Positions 1 to 12,562 are shown, counted from the stretch's first letter. The stretch: 64,000 nucleotides of DNA from Ciona savignyi (GCA_000149265.1 CH003003.1:192431-256430), one strand, 5' to 3'. Notes: generated by a model from the letters alone, not told the origin. A program made the numbers and translations.

Positions 1-99
1 CAGAATATAAAGTTTTCATGATGTCTTTGCTCGACACCATACCTTTCTCCTTACTAGCAGATATTTATATAAGGCAAGAGAATTTTTTCCTTGCTTTAT

Positions 100-550
100 T
101 CATTAGGTGAACGGTGCATAAATTCACTCTGCCCTGTTGTTCACGTTACTTCGGTAAGGTGCAACTCGATGGGCTAGGTCTGAGCTGCGGAATCGCATCA
201 CCCTGTGGTAGTGCGGTTAACCAGCGCTGCCTCCAGCTAACCACTGGAGGGCGTGAATTTAGGTATCGGGATTCCTTAAGCAATAGAACCCCTCCCTACG
301 TGGCTTGCACGCTGTGGAGAGATGCCTGCGAAGGGCGTCTTTTCCAGCACCCACATCCTAGGGATACCCAGCCCCCCTCCCTACGTGGCTTGCACGCTGT
401 GGAGAGATGCCTGCGAAAGGTGTCTCTTACAGCAACCACATACTAGGGAAACCTCCCCCAGTGGATTAATTTCCACATTGCACGAGGGGATCGGCCTAAG
501 GCCACCAACTCGCACTAAGTGCACAATTTTGCTTTTTTTTGGCTAACCAC

Positions 551-603
<53 letters not shown>
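100..603 (+). repeat. Retroposon-like repeat with poly(A) tail
   Basis: This block is more GC-rich than its surroundings and ends in an uninterrupted run of 52 A (552-603), typical of the 3' end of a retroposed element. The stretch around 205-275 has a tRNA-like look (TGGTAGTGCGGTTAACCAGC followed by GGGCGTGAATTTAGGT), suggesting a SINE head or a non-LTR element tail. Inside it an 85-bp unit beginning CCTCCCTACGTGGCTTGCAC is present twice in tandem (about 291-375 and 376-460). I did not find a clear target-site duplication. A short open frame at 114-446 crosses the repeat units and has no recognisable protein similarity. The family is not identified. Confidence 0.55.
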
Positions 604-607
<4 letters not shown>

Positions 608-2255
608 CATATATAAACAAGTTTCATCGGGCGTTCGGTATAAAAGTTACCAAAATACTTCCATTGTTTAGTAGTGCAAAACATCACACATCACTACTAA
701 GTTCGTGCAATAATAACAATTTAATGCAAAAGTTATTTTGCGCAGGTGTATGATGAACTTAAAGGGTTTAAGGCTATACAAGTCTAGTTAATTGAAATAC
801 CGAACGGTCTGATTATATGTGAATAAGTGTAATTTAATACACTTTTTTCAATAAAAAAATTATGATCTAGTCTAGGATAAAATGAATACAATTGTCCTAC
901 TTTTTATAATCAACTACATTTTCAGCATAGCCTTCATTTTTTTCTTCTGGTGCGACTTTCTGAGAAGTTCTGTTTGACTTGATTAAGTTTTTAAGATAAA
1001 GAACTTGTTAAAAAGGTAAGCTATATTTATTAGTTAGACCCATCCGCAATGGTAATTATATCAACAGTATATTTAAAACTTTGTAAAAATGTTAGATTTC
1101 ATGCCTATACTGTGGCACTGATACATGCCATTTACTTACTACTCTGCACACAATTAAGCGCTGTCAAGTGTGCTTAGAAAAACTGAAATTGTGTAAGAGT
1201 GCCCAAACACTTTACACACAGCTCCAGCATTTATATAGTGTGTCTACCCGTATTATTTCATATGTTAAAAAGTTATTTTAGTGTTTTAGTTTTATTTTGT
1301 ACATTGATAGTTAACAAAATGATACACTAGTTGATAATAAAGTTAAGTATGATTATAAATGTTTGATTTGATAAACTATAGACTTGTAAAATATTAAGAC
1401 TTGGTTTGTTGTTTTACAATAAAGTTGATATACTGTACTCAAATTCAGCCTGTCACAAATAGTCAGAATACCCCTATATTACATGTTTACCAATTTTTTT
1501 ATGTACAGAATAGGTAATTTGTTTTTTAAGACAACCCATTTAGTCTGTTTCAATATCTACATTTGTTCGACCCGTTGGTCTAGTGGTTGAGTGCGCCTTT
1601 CAATCGAAAGGTTGCAGGTGCGAAACTGGTCGCTAGCTAGTCGGTTGTGTCCTTGGGCAAGGCACTTCACGGACATAGCCTGAACCCAGCAGGATTAATG
1701 GGTTCTACCAAATTAAAAGAATGTGTATGTCATATACAACACACTAAAATAGCTCCGGTAACCCGACGATGGGCGCGAGGTGATCAAACGATTGCTCGTG
1801 TGTTAAACCCCCTTGGTTTTCCCATTCATGGAATAAACATGAATATCCTATCCTAGCCTATCCTACATAACTGTAATAGGCATATTCTTCTATAGGGTGC
1901 CTTCATTCTGTACATGTAAAACACCAACCAAACATTTTTATGGTACAAACTGTAATTTCATCTTAACTTAATTCAACATGTGAAATTTACAGAATACTAT
2001 GTGTCTATGTCATACTACCCATGTTCTTTGATTTTGTCACAGAATAAAAACAGAACATCCTATATTCTAATTAATTATGTGCCATTATTCAACGGTTTAT
2101 TTAGATTGAATAGACTTCACAATATGTTTTAAACTTCATGTAGTTTTGCAACAAAAATAAGACTTCAACAAGATTTGAAAATAAATGTTATAAGTTCTTT
2201 AGATGATATGTGGAAGTTTCAAACATTATAAAAATGAATAAGCATCCCCTTTCAG
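604..2255. other. Intergenic or 5' intron sequence, no gene recognised
   Basis: AT-rich sequence without a convincing exon. It holds one full SINE copy (about 1569-1865). If the PDZ-like exons at 2256-3041 are real, their upstream coding exons should lie here or before the window, but I could not identify one. Confidence 0.4.
1569..1865 (+). repeat. tRNA-derived SINE, near full length
   Basis: The 5' head is tRNA-like, with a box A-like TGGTCTAGTGGTTGAG and a box B-like GGTTGCAGGTGCGAAACT. A conserved body follows (CCTTGGGCAAGGCACTT, TATACAACACACT, GTAACCCGACGATGGGCGCG), and it ends in tandem CTATCCTA-type pentamers. Further copies on both strands in this window share the same order of blocks, which defines it as a dispersed family. 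Confidence 0.8.
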
Positions 2256-3041
2256 GCTATGTCGTGCTTATTGTAGGTGACGGAAGTGGGCGGATTAAGC
2301 TTCATGGTATATAATCTGTTTTTTTTACAAAACATTGTACATTGTACCATGCCTATAATGGCAGTATTTTCACTATTTCAATTCAAATTTATTTTTGAAC
2401 ATATTAATGGCTAAATGGTATAAACCCATCTCTAACTGCTGCCAATTATTAGTTTTTAACGAATGTAAACTTTCATCAGGTTCTCCTTTTAATAACAAGT
2501 CAGAAGACCTTCTCGCAACAGATGATATTATTCAGATTAATGGTTTAAATTTTGATACATGCTCCTATATAACTGTTCTGAAAGATATAGGAAAGGTATA
2601 GTAAATTTTGTTTTAACTTTTCTGCTTGTACCGTATATAGGCACCTGTGCCTTGAAACTCCTTAATAAGAGTTGAAATTGGTTGCTCTTTGGTTAGTTTA
2701 TATTTGAAATTTATTCGGATTATAACAAACATCGTACCGGTAACAAAGCAAGCGGCATTTCTTCAAATTGCATTCAACCCAAAAATATAAGTTCTGTTTA
2801 TCATATCTTCTTCTAAAATTTATTTTGTTAGCTTAAGTATCATTAGTAATTTTTAGTAATAGAGGTTTCCTGCCTTTTGTATAGGCAAAATAGTAAAAAG
2901 AATTTTTGTTTTCCCGAACATAATTAATCCTGGTACAATTATTATACCGATATTTATATTATACCCATAATTATTTCTAGTGCATAGATTCAAAAACCGT
3001 CCGACTGAGAGTCCGTCGTGGAAGCAAGTTCAATTTAGAAG
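2256..3041 (+). CDS. PDZ-like N-terminal exons upstream of PALS1
   Basis: Exons 2256-2306, 2480-2595 and 2981-3041 join in phase. They encode a carboxylate-loop-like strand ([17 protein letters not shown]), the PDZ hallmark [20 protein letters not shown], and a last strand [13 protein letters not shown]. The third exon joins in phase to 3207-3739, the exon that also carries the PALS1 ECR1 motif, so on splice evidence they belong to one transcript. The domain start (GLGF-type residues) must lie further upstream and was not found. An internal ATG at 3494 sits about as far before EMAVDCP as the human start does, so these exons may be an alternative longer N-terminus. A separate upstream PDZ gene ending inside this region is the other possibility. 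Confidence 0.6.
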
Positions 3042-6000
3042 GTGAGATGGCTTGTTTAAACAATATTAAAACAAACATTTGTAAATCTTTATAAATATTA
3101 AATAATAAATAAAATAAAATAAATTATTTCTACATCTTAATAAAACCATTTGTGCATCTTAAATAACATTAAAAATCATGTTACAACTTGTTTTCTATAT
3201 TGTTAGATTCAGAAAACAACCCAAAGAAAAAACGAGCTGTTGCCTTTGCCATAGAACCAGTTGGCGAAAAGAGATTGCTTGATTTGCAGATCAATGGACG
3301 TGTTCAAAGAATTGAAACTGAAGACCTACCACCATCTGTTCAGAATGTTCTAACTAAAAGAACACTTTTCTTGACCGACTTCATAAGCAAAACCTTAAAC
3401 AAGGGAAGCAGTGCATGTAATAAACTGAAGGAAAATTCTATTATAAGTTTAAGTAACACGTCTGAAACAAGTTCAACTAGCCCGTGTAAAACAATGGCAA
3501 TGGCTGAGCAACCTAAGCCGCACCATCGGTATCGTATCAATGGAGGTCCCGGCACAGTTTTACCTCCAGATGAAACAACCAATGAAATGGCGGTTGACTG
3601 TCCTGCTGCATACGTGGCAGCAAACCCACCAAGAAGTGGTGTCTCGACACCACGGAATATGTTTGATGTCCCTCCTCCCACACCCTTGGACAGCACCGCT
3701 GTTTCTTCCCAAAAAAACAAAACAACAAAAGATTTGGAGGTGCATTTAAATTTTTTATAAATCACTTTATCACTACAGAATGTAAAGAGTATCTAACACC
3801 CAACCGTATTAATTGTGGGTTGGTTTTGTTCATATATTTCGTTGTCAAGTGTTAACACAGGTTTTGATTCTTTCCATATGTTCCTAATAGTGCATTAGAA
3901 CTTATTATCTGACCGATATAAGCAGAAAACCAATGCTTTGTTAATTTAAAATTTAAAAGGTTAAAACTTTATTTTTTAACATGAAGATAAAGTTTGGTAA
4001 CCAGAGTCAGGTTCAAGTATATATCAGTTTTTCGGAAACAAAACTACAGGGCATACAGGCGTTGAATTTATTATATATTACATGCTAGTTTCGTTATAAT
4101 GTGAGCCTGAATTTTTGTATCAAAATGGTTTGCACAAAAATAAATAAACAAAATCGTTGAACACATACAATAATACATTCCCTTAGATCAGATCTACACC
4201 ACATTTGGTTTATTAGTTACAACTGTGACTGTGATCTATTCGTTTCTGCTTGCAACCTGTAATGTAATGTTTTCACAAATTTTGCTTTTAAGGTGAATCG
4301 TGGATAGCACCAGGTTGGCACACTAGATGCATACTAATGTAATGCACTACAAATAGTTTACACAGTTAATTTACAATGATTTAAACAAAATCCTGGTTGT
4401 AATAAAATAAGTTTTAAAGACTAAAACAATAAAATATCTGTATTATTGTTGCTTTTCAACCTTTTAAATACCAGTGATTAGTTTGTGTTGCACAAGATTA
4501 TTTTTATGCATTTGCAAAGTAGAACTAGAGAGTGTCAACCACGTGTTTAACCATCACTATTTGTAAAACACATGTTGTATACCATATATTCATGCTACAG
4601 GTTCCCTAACCATAATTTGTATTTTATACACTGAGTATGTAGTTTTTGTTTCTGCAAGCATAAACGCATGGGTCCCATAGTTAACATACCAAACATATTT
4701 TCAATATTTAGTTAAATAAAGAATAAACGTCTTAAATTTACGAACATTTCACCACAAATGTTTTAAATTATAGCTTCTTTTCAAGCGCTGTAGTGAAATA
4801 AAGCTAAATTCCCAAATAGTCCGATTTAGTTTTTCATTGTTTCAGGGAATTCCCCTTGGTTTAATAGATAAGTTTTTGTTTTTACATAAGTGAGTCATGT
4901 TATGTAGCAATTCTTAAAGTTTTAATCTGATTTGTCGACTTCTTGTTGGAGATGTCAGTGCGATATGGCATGCCTGTCACAATCATAATTCAGGAACATA
5001 TCTTCGTTTTCATGGGAATTAACCTCAGTAAATGTTTTCTTTATTTAATTCGCCCAGAATGTCTAATGTTTTAACATTTTACCAAATTTTAATAAAATTA
5101 GAGAAGCCGTTCAAGCGCTATGGCCACAAAATCGAATTTATTAGAAAAAAAATGTTTTGGTTTTTTAACGTCTGAGGGGAATTCTCCTAGAATCATTACC
5201 CAAATTTTTGGTTTCTGCATATTTAGACCATGTTGACTTACAAATGTCCAATTTTCATTGTGATTTCATTACTCCTTTTGGTAGATGTCGGGGCGACATG
5301 GCATGCGTGTCACAATCATGATTTGAGACCATATCCTATTTTTGGGGGTATTTTCCTAGGTAATTTCATTATTTCTTCTAAGTGTTAAATCAGTGACTAA
5401 TGCACTTACATTCCGACAAATCTGATTCAAATTGTAACACCCGTTCAAGCGCTATGCCCAAAAAAGGCAAATTTTTTAGAAAAAAATAGCGTTTTGGATT
5501 TTAACGCCCGAGGGGATTCCCCTGAATTTATCACCCAACATTTTGGTTTCTGCATATCTAGACCTTGTACTCTAACAAATTACAAAGTTTCATTGCGATT
5601 TAATTACCCCTTCTGATGATTGTCGGAGCCACAAGCCACACCTGTCACAATCATTATTGAGAACAAAATCTTGTTTTTTAGGGTATTTCCCTAGATAATT
5701 TTTGTATTTCTTTTAAGTGTTATATCAGTTGCTAATGTTCTTACATTATACCGAATCTAACTAAAATTGAAGTAGACGTTCAATCCCTATGCTCAAAAAA
5801 GCTAATTTTTTGGATAAAGATACTATTTTGGTTTTTCACCTCCCAGGGGAATTCCCCTGGCTAAATTACTCAAAATTGTGGTTTCTGCATATCTAAACCA
5901 TGTGCGCTAACAAATGTTAAAGTTTCATTGCAATTCCATCAGCCCTTCTGGTAGATGTCGGAGCCACAAGCCATGCCTGTCAAACCTTTGACGAAAAAAA

Positions 6001-9000
6001 AAAAAGAAAAAAAAAAACGGACAAAAACAATATGTGTCCCATTTTTCCAAATGGGACCCATAACTAATAACACCTAATACACACCTCAGACAACTAAATG
6101 CAAACTTTATTAAATGATTTCAAGTTTGTTAATAGTTGACTCAAGTCCATTTCAGCACAAGTAGACTTTGGTTCGACTTACAAGAATTTATACTTACATC
6201 CTTAGTGACAGGTGCCAACAGTGAATATAAAACAAAACATAATTATGTGTCTTTATCCAATTACTAATAAATGAGAGAATAGGTAAACTAGATAAATGTC
6301 AAAAGTTTTTAAATCTACCCAGAAGCAGCCACAGAAACCTAGAATACAAAAAATATTTAAAATATACACAAAATGCGTTTTTATCTCTTTGTTGAAAAAA
6401 TATGTAGGTTTATCACCTTCAGTGTAGCATTACAATATATTTTCAAAATCTATTTTTATTGATGTATATTTTGTTGTCTCACTGACAGGCTGCAGCTGCT
6501 GTGGCGGAGACGCTTCCGCAACCCGACATGAACTTCCAACGCATCAATCGGATGAGGGAGTCGGTGAAACGACAAAAGGAACAACGACTTCGTGACATGG
6601 AGGTTCGACATCAGATGAAACAAGAAGAAGGATCAAAGAAAATTGAGCGGTAAGACAAAGCAATCTCTCTTTGACAGACAATATTCGCTTTTTAAGGCAT
6701 GACCTATCCTAGGAAACAAAGCATGTCCTGGAAAAAAGATAAAATGTGAAAGACACTGCATATTAAATTATACTGATACTGCATTGTGGTGTAAACAATC
6801 AGCAATACCTTACAATAACAGATTTACAATAATTAATAATTGAAAGAATTATACACATGTTGTGGTTTAAAGTAATTAGAACTGTAGTCACAGTGTTTTT
6901 GTCATCCAGATTAAAACAAATGACACCAGAACAGGAGGTTAAAGCTCGGAAAACGGGAGTTGATAATTATGGTTTTGAAAGAGATAGCTATATCCAAGCC
7001 GATCAGGAGGACAAACCGCAAATTGGTATGAAATTAATGCTGTGTAACAATATGTTGTATATCACTTCACAAATATTTATCTCAGGTATTGAATCCATGT
7101 TTATGGCGTTAAAAAATGTACGAGAGAAAAATTAAAAGCCCAGAATTGTCCGATGATCTTTTGTTTCTTCAAAAAGTAATTCAAGATGACGACTTCCAGG
7201 TGGGAAAACAAGTTTATTTAAATGTTTTTGAAGTAATACAGTGAATGAATGTTGTATTGTATAGGATGCATTAGAGATGCACAGTGTGATGAGTGAATGT
7301 ACGAAACCAAAATCGAATGCTCCAGTGATCCCCATCTCAAATGATGTTCAAACCGTTACTTCTGTGGCAAGTTGTTCTTATCAAAGTTTTTTGCGCTTTT
7401 TTTGGATGTTTTTTTAGAATATTTTATGGTTAGCATGCAAGCAATTGGGAGATTAGTTTATAGTATTTATGTTACAGGTAAAAGAAGAATTAATGTTTTG
7501 TCAACTTCCACAAGCTGAACAACTTATAGGAATACTTTCCGATACCAACTTTACAGTAAGTACTTACAATGGTGAAGTAGGGTGTCCATATTTACATCAA
7601 GTCATAATTATCGAAGAATAGTAATGTTTTGTACTTTGCACTGATTCCTATAATAAGGTGGCAATTATTTATTTCTTAGGTAAACTACCCACATATTTTA
7701 TACTGCATAACCATGTTGCTTATACATCATTTTATTTATTTATTCATTTAGTTTATTTAGTTATCTTGGTTAAATTAAAAAGATTCTTTATAGTACTATT
7801 CATATTAATTATTGCTGTATCTGTGCAACAAGTAATTGTTACAAAAGTAAAACAATCTAAATATTACTCGCTGTTATAGGGCCTGATGCTTGCTCATGAT
7901 GAGTCTGCAGAATTCCTCTATGCACCTGAGCCTGAGGTGGACATCAGCAACACGATGGAAGATGACGAAATCATTCAACGGGTCGCACAATATACTGATA
8001 AGGCTGTGCGTGTTGTACGATTGGAAAAAATAAATGATGCTTTGGTGAGTGTTATTTTGGAAATCAATTTGCTACCTGCAACGACCTCGTTTTGAATTTA
8101 TTCTTTGTCCCAGGGAGCAACAGTAAGAAGTGAAGATGATGGGTCAGTTATCATTGGCCGCATTATTAGTGGAGGTGTAGCTGATAAAACCGGATTACTT
8201 ACTGAGGGAGATGAATTGATTGAAGTGAATGGGAAGTCAATGCGAGGGCTTGATGTCAACGAGGTTTGTTCCATTATCCTAATTTACAAAACCATTTTCA
8301 AAGGATTAATATATTACAGGTTGGGGATACAATTGCTGCGATGAATGGAACACTCGTATTTGTGCTTGCTTCTGCTACTAAATCAAATGGATTTTTTCGT
8401 ACTACCGAACTTGGAACTGTTGTGGTAAGTGTTTTCCAGTATTACGAATGCTTTTTTCTACAAATAACAATTTTTTTTAGAAACATGTTCGCGCTTTGTT
8501 TGACTACGATGCGTTCGATGATCCATACCTACCATGTCGAGAGTTGGGTCTCTCCTTCCAAAAAGGAGATGTTCTGCGTGTGATGGCAATGGAAGATGAT
8601 TGGTGGCAAGCCTACCGTGATGAGGATGACACACATCTTTCATTGGCTGGTCTTATTCCTTCCCAGCAATTTCAGCTGCGGTCAGTTGTCGTTCTTGTTG
8701 GTATTATAATATATATCTATATATACTTAGCATTGGTTCAATTCTTAGGCGTGAAACTCTGCGTATGTCACTTATCAAGGAGAGTAAAGCACCAGAGAGT
8801 AAGAAGTCCTATTTATGTGGAAAGAAGAAAAAAAAGAAAGTGAAGAACGAATCCAATACAAGTGATGATGCTGAAGGTAAAGCCCATATCCATTTTTTTA
8901 TCCTTGCATATTGGAAAAAGTTAACCCCAAGGTAATTTCCTGTTGTACAGAAAAAAATGGAAATTTCAGCCAACATAGATTATGATTTACACCAACCTAA

Positions 9001-10899
9001 TAATTTTGTTACTTTCTAAATGATGATGCAGTTTCTTTTATAAGGTTAAAATATACAACGATATAGATATTTGAAAATATATTTATTTGCCAATGGAACT
9101 TGTATATTTCTGTTAGAACTAACATTCAAATAATGTTGTAGCTGTAAAATAAATGTGGGTAAATCTTTAGTTCTATTGTCATTTATACAATACAATATTC
9201 CATAAGATGATGAACCCATACAAACCTATGAAGAAATGGCTCTGTACCACCAACCTGAAACAAAAAAGAGGCCAATTGTTCTTATTGGTCCAGCAAATGT
9301 TGGGAGGCACGAGCTCAGACAGAGATTAGTTGATAACGACCGAGAAAGATTCGGTTCAGCTATTCCACGTAAGTAATCCAACAGCATAAGTGTTATTTCA
9401 ATGTATGAAGGGTGGTTAGACCCTAGGTGCCATCTGCAGTAAAGTGCTACAACGGGATAACACCGCTACTTCTATGTAAGTTGTACAGGAGTAGTGCAAT
9501 TTAGCATGTCCAACTGATATAACATGTTTCATTACGCTTTAAACTGCACAATTGTTTTATTAGGCCTTAAACTTAAAACATATTAAAATATAGTGGTTGG
9601 CATAAAACTTACATTTATATAAATTAACAGATACTTCCCGACCACCAAATGAAGGTGAAAAGCCTGGGGTGGATTATAATTTTGTATCACTCAATGAGTT
9701 TGAATCAATGGTAGCCGCCGATAAGTTTCTTGAACATGGAGCATACCAGAAGAATTTGTATGGCACAACCATCAATGCCGTCCAGCATGTTATGGACATG
9801 GAAAAGATATGTGTTTTAAACCTTCATGCAGAGGTAGATACATCTAAGAATTTTACTAGTAATGTTACAAATTGCAATAAACTTGAAATATTTTCCCTTT
9901 AATCATTCATTTTCCTAACCATTTAACCATACAAACAGTCAAAATGATTTCAAGGTAATCTTTTACAAAACACCTTTTTTAATTATACTTTCCACTAGTC
10001 TCTTCGAGCATTAAGTATGTCTGGCTTGAAGCCGTACATTGTCTTCATTGCGCCACCACCTTTAGAAAAGCTGAGACAAAATATGTCCAAGGAAGGAAAG
10101 CAAATAAAGGTATACGAAATTTTAATGTAGTGATTTAATGTGGAATTTTGAGAAGGGAAATACAACTTAAAAAATTTAAAAGTTTCATTTGACAAGATTG
10201 TTTATAAACGAACACATTAATTGCTTGTTTAGAATTGTAGAAATTATTATCCCAAGAGGTGGAAAAACACAGGGGTTAAGGCTTTGGGCAACTGTTTATA
10301 CATATGCCCACAGTTATGTTACTGGATCGACTGTAGTATTACAATAAGATATAAGTATTTCTACAACGATCAACTCATTAATCCATTGGGTTCAAGCAAA
10401 AGACACTAAGTGCCTGGTACATAACAAACCAGCTAGCTGCTGTTTCAATCTAACTACCTTCGTGATAATGATTTGCTGCCATGGGACAACACTAAAATTT
10501 TAACGTTGCCCCAAACAAAAAACTTGATCCCAGAATTAACGCAAACTCGAACCCTATGTTGTAAACCAACTCTAATCCCTAATCTTCATTTTAGTGTGCA
10601 TTTTCCCTCCTTCCCTCTTTTAGTTACCCCTTCTGCCATGCAACTAGTAATACTTACCACCCAGACGCAAATATATTAAGGATAAGTGATAAAGTACTAA
10701 ATTAAGCAATGTTGCACAACAGGAGGATGAGTTAAGAAGGATCATTGAAAATGCTCGTGACATCGAGAGACGATATGCACATTACTTTGATGAAACTATT
10801 CGAAACACTGACCTCAACCGATCATATGCCGAGCTTCTCAGACTCATTAATAAACTCGACTCTGAGCCACAATGGGTACCAGCATCATGGCTTGAGTAG
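2256..10899 (+). CDS. MPP5: PALS1/MPP5 MAGUK polarity scaffold
   Basis: This is the Stardust/PALS1 adaptor that links Crumbs, PATJ, LIN7 and PAR6 at apical junctions. Core exons: 3207-3739, 6489-6649, 6910-7025, 7086-7199, 7265-7366, 7478-7555, 7880-8044, 8114-8263, 8320-8424, 8481-8680, 8749-8876, 9207-9368, 9631-9833, 9999-10109, 10723-10899. From the ATG at 3494 the model gives about 738 aa (human 675). Visible in order: the PAR6-binding ECR1 motif EMAVDCP, L27N and L27C, PDZ (LGATVR-like start, [15 protein letters not shown]), SH3 (ALFDYDAF...[12 protein letters not shown]), a basic HOOK, and a guanylate kinase domain with a degenerate P-loop ([11 protein letters not shown]), ending [11 protein letters not shown]. 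Three further in-phase exons (2256-2306, 2480-2595, 2981-3041) add a PDZ-like N-terminus. The L27 exon carries one surplus base in an A-run at 7127-7131 that breaks frame. The intron after 7366 uses a GC donor (GCAAGT). A poly(A) signal lies at 11536. Confidence 0.93.
4780..5990. repeat. ~333-bp tandem satellite array in PALS1 intron
   Basis: A unit of 333-335 bp repeats about 3.6 times. The anchor TGTCAC falls at 4975, 5308 and 5643, with a truncated fourth at 5978. The block TTCAAGCGCTATG recurs at about 4782, 5110, 5453 and, diverged, 5779. Each unit also holds GGGGAATTCCCCT-like and TTTCTGCATAT-like blocks. The array ends in an A-rich run (5994-6019). Near-palindromes ATGGGTCCCAT (about 4669) and ATGGGACCCAT (about 6053) lie on either side. 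Copies differ by roughly a fifth of positions by eye, so the array is not recent. Confidence 0.75.
10236..10665 (-). repeat. Eroded SINE copy in PALS1 intron
   Basis: Blocks of the dispersed SINE are recognisable in reverse orientation (GGGTTCAAGCAAAAGACACTAAGTGCC and ACCAGCTAGCTGC), heavily diverged. The adjoining piece 10470-10665 (TTTTCCCTCCTTCCCTCTTTTAGTT and neighbouring TAACC-rich sequence) resembles the insertion inside the SINE relic at 34966-35400, so a second repeat module recurs. Confidence 0.45.
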
Positions 10900-11535
10900 C
10901 AACAGCTGCTCGGTGATGGAAGTATCACAACCATGGATTGGATACAGCAAGATTATGCAGTGTGGTACCCTTAAAATGCAGTATTGTTTAATATGACAGA
11001 ATTGTTGATTTCACTTATTTTAAATCTCTTTAGGAGATAAATGGTTTCTTAACTTTCTAAAAATGTGTAACTACAAGAACAATATTACAAGAACATATAT
11101 TTTATGATTGCAATGAGGAATATAACTGTTCCTCAATTTTATATAAACCGTCCGTGTTAAAATATTTTATTCTTCATATATTGCATTCTGTAAGGACCAA
11201 GAATTTTGTGGTGAAAAATACGGTGCTTTTCATTTTTGTTTGTTTTTTAAATTGATCTCTGTAAAATCATGTCAATGATGGTGCTTCATCCAATCAAATT
11301 GCAAGTTTAAAGCATTTTTGCCAAACCAGTATTGAAACTTTCTACTCGCCTTTTGTTTTATTTCATAAGCATGTATATATTTTAATTTTTTTCATTGTTT
11401 ATGGTACAGCACTCACCAATAGTGTAAATAATTTGTGCTCCTTATTTGACTTATTCAAGCGAGCTTTTTTACAGAGAACCAACCTACAATTATTAATAAC
11501 TGTTTTACTATGTTGTTTTGTATTTATTTACTAAC

Positions 11536-11541
11536 AATAAA
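11536..11541 (+). terminator. Poly(A) signal, PALS1
   Basis: AATAAA about 640 bp after the PALS1 stop, the first canonical hexamer in an AT-rich 3' UTR. The assignment is by position only. Confidence 0.5.
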
Positions 11542-11650
11542 TATATTACCATGAAACCTGGATAATAGCACCAGATCTACATTTAACAAAATAATAAATT
11601 CGTAATTACAACCAAATAATCAATTCGTAATACAATGTTTAAAAAAATTA

Positions 11651-11938
11651 TAGGATATTCACGTTTATCCCCGTGAATGGGAAAACCTAGGGGGTTATCA
11701 CACGGGCAATCGTCAGACCACCTCGCGCCCATCGTCGGGTTACCGGAGATATTGCAGTGGGTTGTATATGATAGACACGTTCTTTCAATTTGGTAGAACC
11801 CATTAATCCGCTGGGTTCAGGCAATGTCCGTAAAGTGCCTTGCCCAAGGACACAACCGACTAGCTAGCGACCAGTTTCGCACCTGCAACCTTTCGATTGA
11901 AAGGCGACGCACTTAACCGTTAGACCACCGGGCCGGAC
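11651..11938 (-). repeat. tRNA-derived SINE, near full length
   Basis: Reverse-strand copy, from the tail (TAGGATATTCACG) to the tRNA-like head (AACCGTTAGACCACCGGGCC). It closely matches the copy at 1569-1865. It lies in the PALS1-HSP90 intergenic region. Confidence 0.8.
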
Positions 11939-12562
11939 TCACTTATTGAAGTCTTCTCAGAAATGAAGGTTATTTTTGCTTTGTTCCAGTAATTTGTGTA
12001 TGTTTAAAAAAATTGTGTGTTAAACTAAGAAGAAAACAAATGTGTATGGTATATTCCTAAAGAACTTACCAAACTTATTCACTGTTTTTAGGTCATAACA
12101 TTAAATAGTTTAACATGGTTAACAATAATATACTAGTTTAAAAAATGTAATGTTTGTATTTTTCATTCTTAAGTTTAACGGCTGCGTCTGTTGTCTTTTG
12201 TTTATTGTGTGTCTAGTTGACGACTACCGTGCAGACAGACGTCTACTGCGCATGCGTAGATTTGAAATACTTTAAAAATTAAAAACACGAGCAAAATGCT
12301 TATTCTTTAGGTCATGTTTTACCAAGCATAACTTACCGTACCCTACAAGATTATACTAACCAAGCTAAAGCACTTATTGTTTCGCTTTGCTTTAAAAATT
12401 GTGTTATGATGTGGACCGAGAACAAATTTTAGTAGTCGAGCTTTCGCTAATTTATGTAGTAGTCTGCGTATGATCTTAAGAATAGAATAAGCCGTGTATT
12501 TGAGGTTAATCCTGGTAATCGAAAAAGCACAGATGTCGTAACATCGTACTATGAAACCGTTG

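Noticed and set aside
554-700. Minus-strand frame with poly-Phe
   Set aside because: It is the translated complement of the poly(A) run.
1569-1640. Possible genuine tRNA gene
   Set aside because: The head has box A- and box B-like blocks, but no proper acceptor or anticodon stem, and it continues into the repeated SINE body.
1647-1856. 69-aa frame with CHIQHTKIAPVTRRWARGDQ
   Set aside because: It is the body of the SINE read as protein. The same words recur wherever the SINE does.
3340-3765. 141-aa minus-strand frame opposite the PALS1 N-terminal exon
   Set aside because: Antisense shadow of a real exon with conserved PALS1 coding. It has no similarity of its own.
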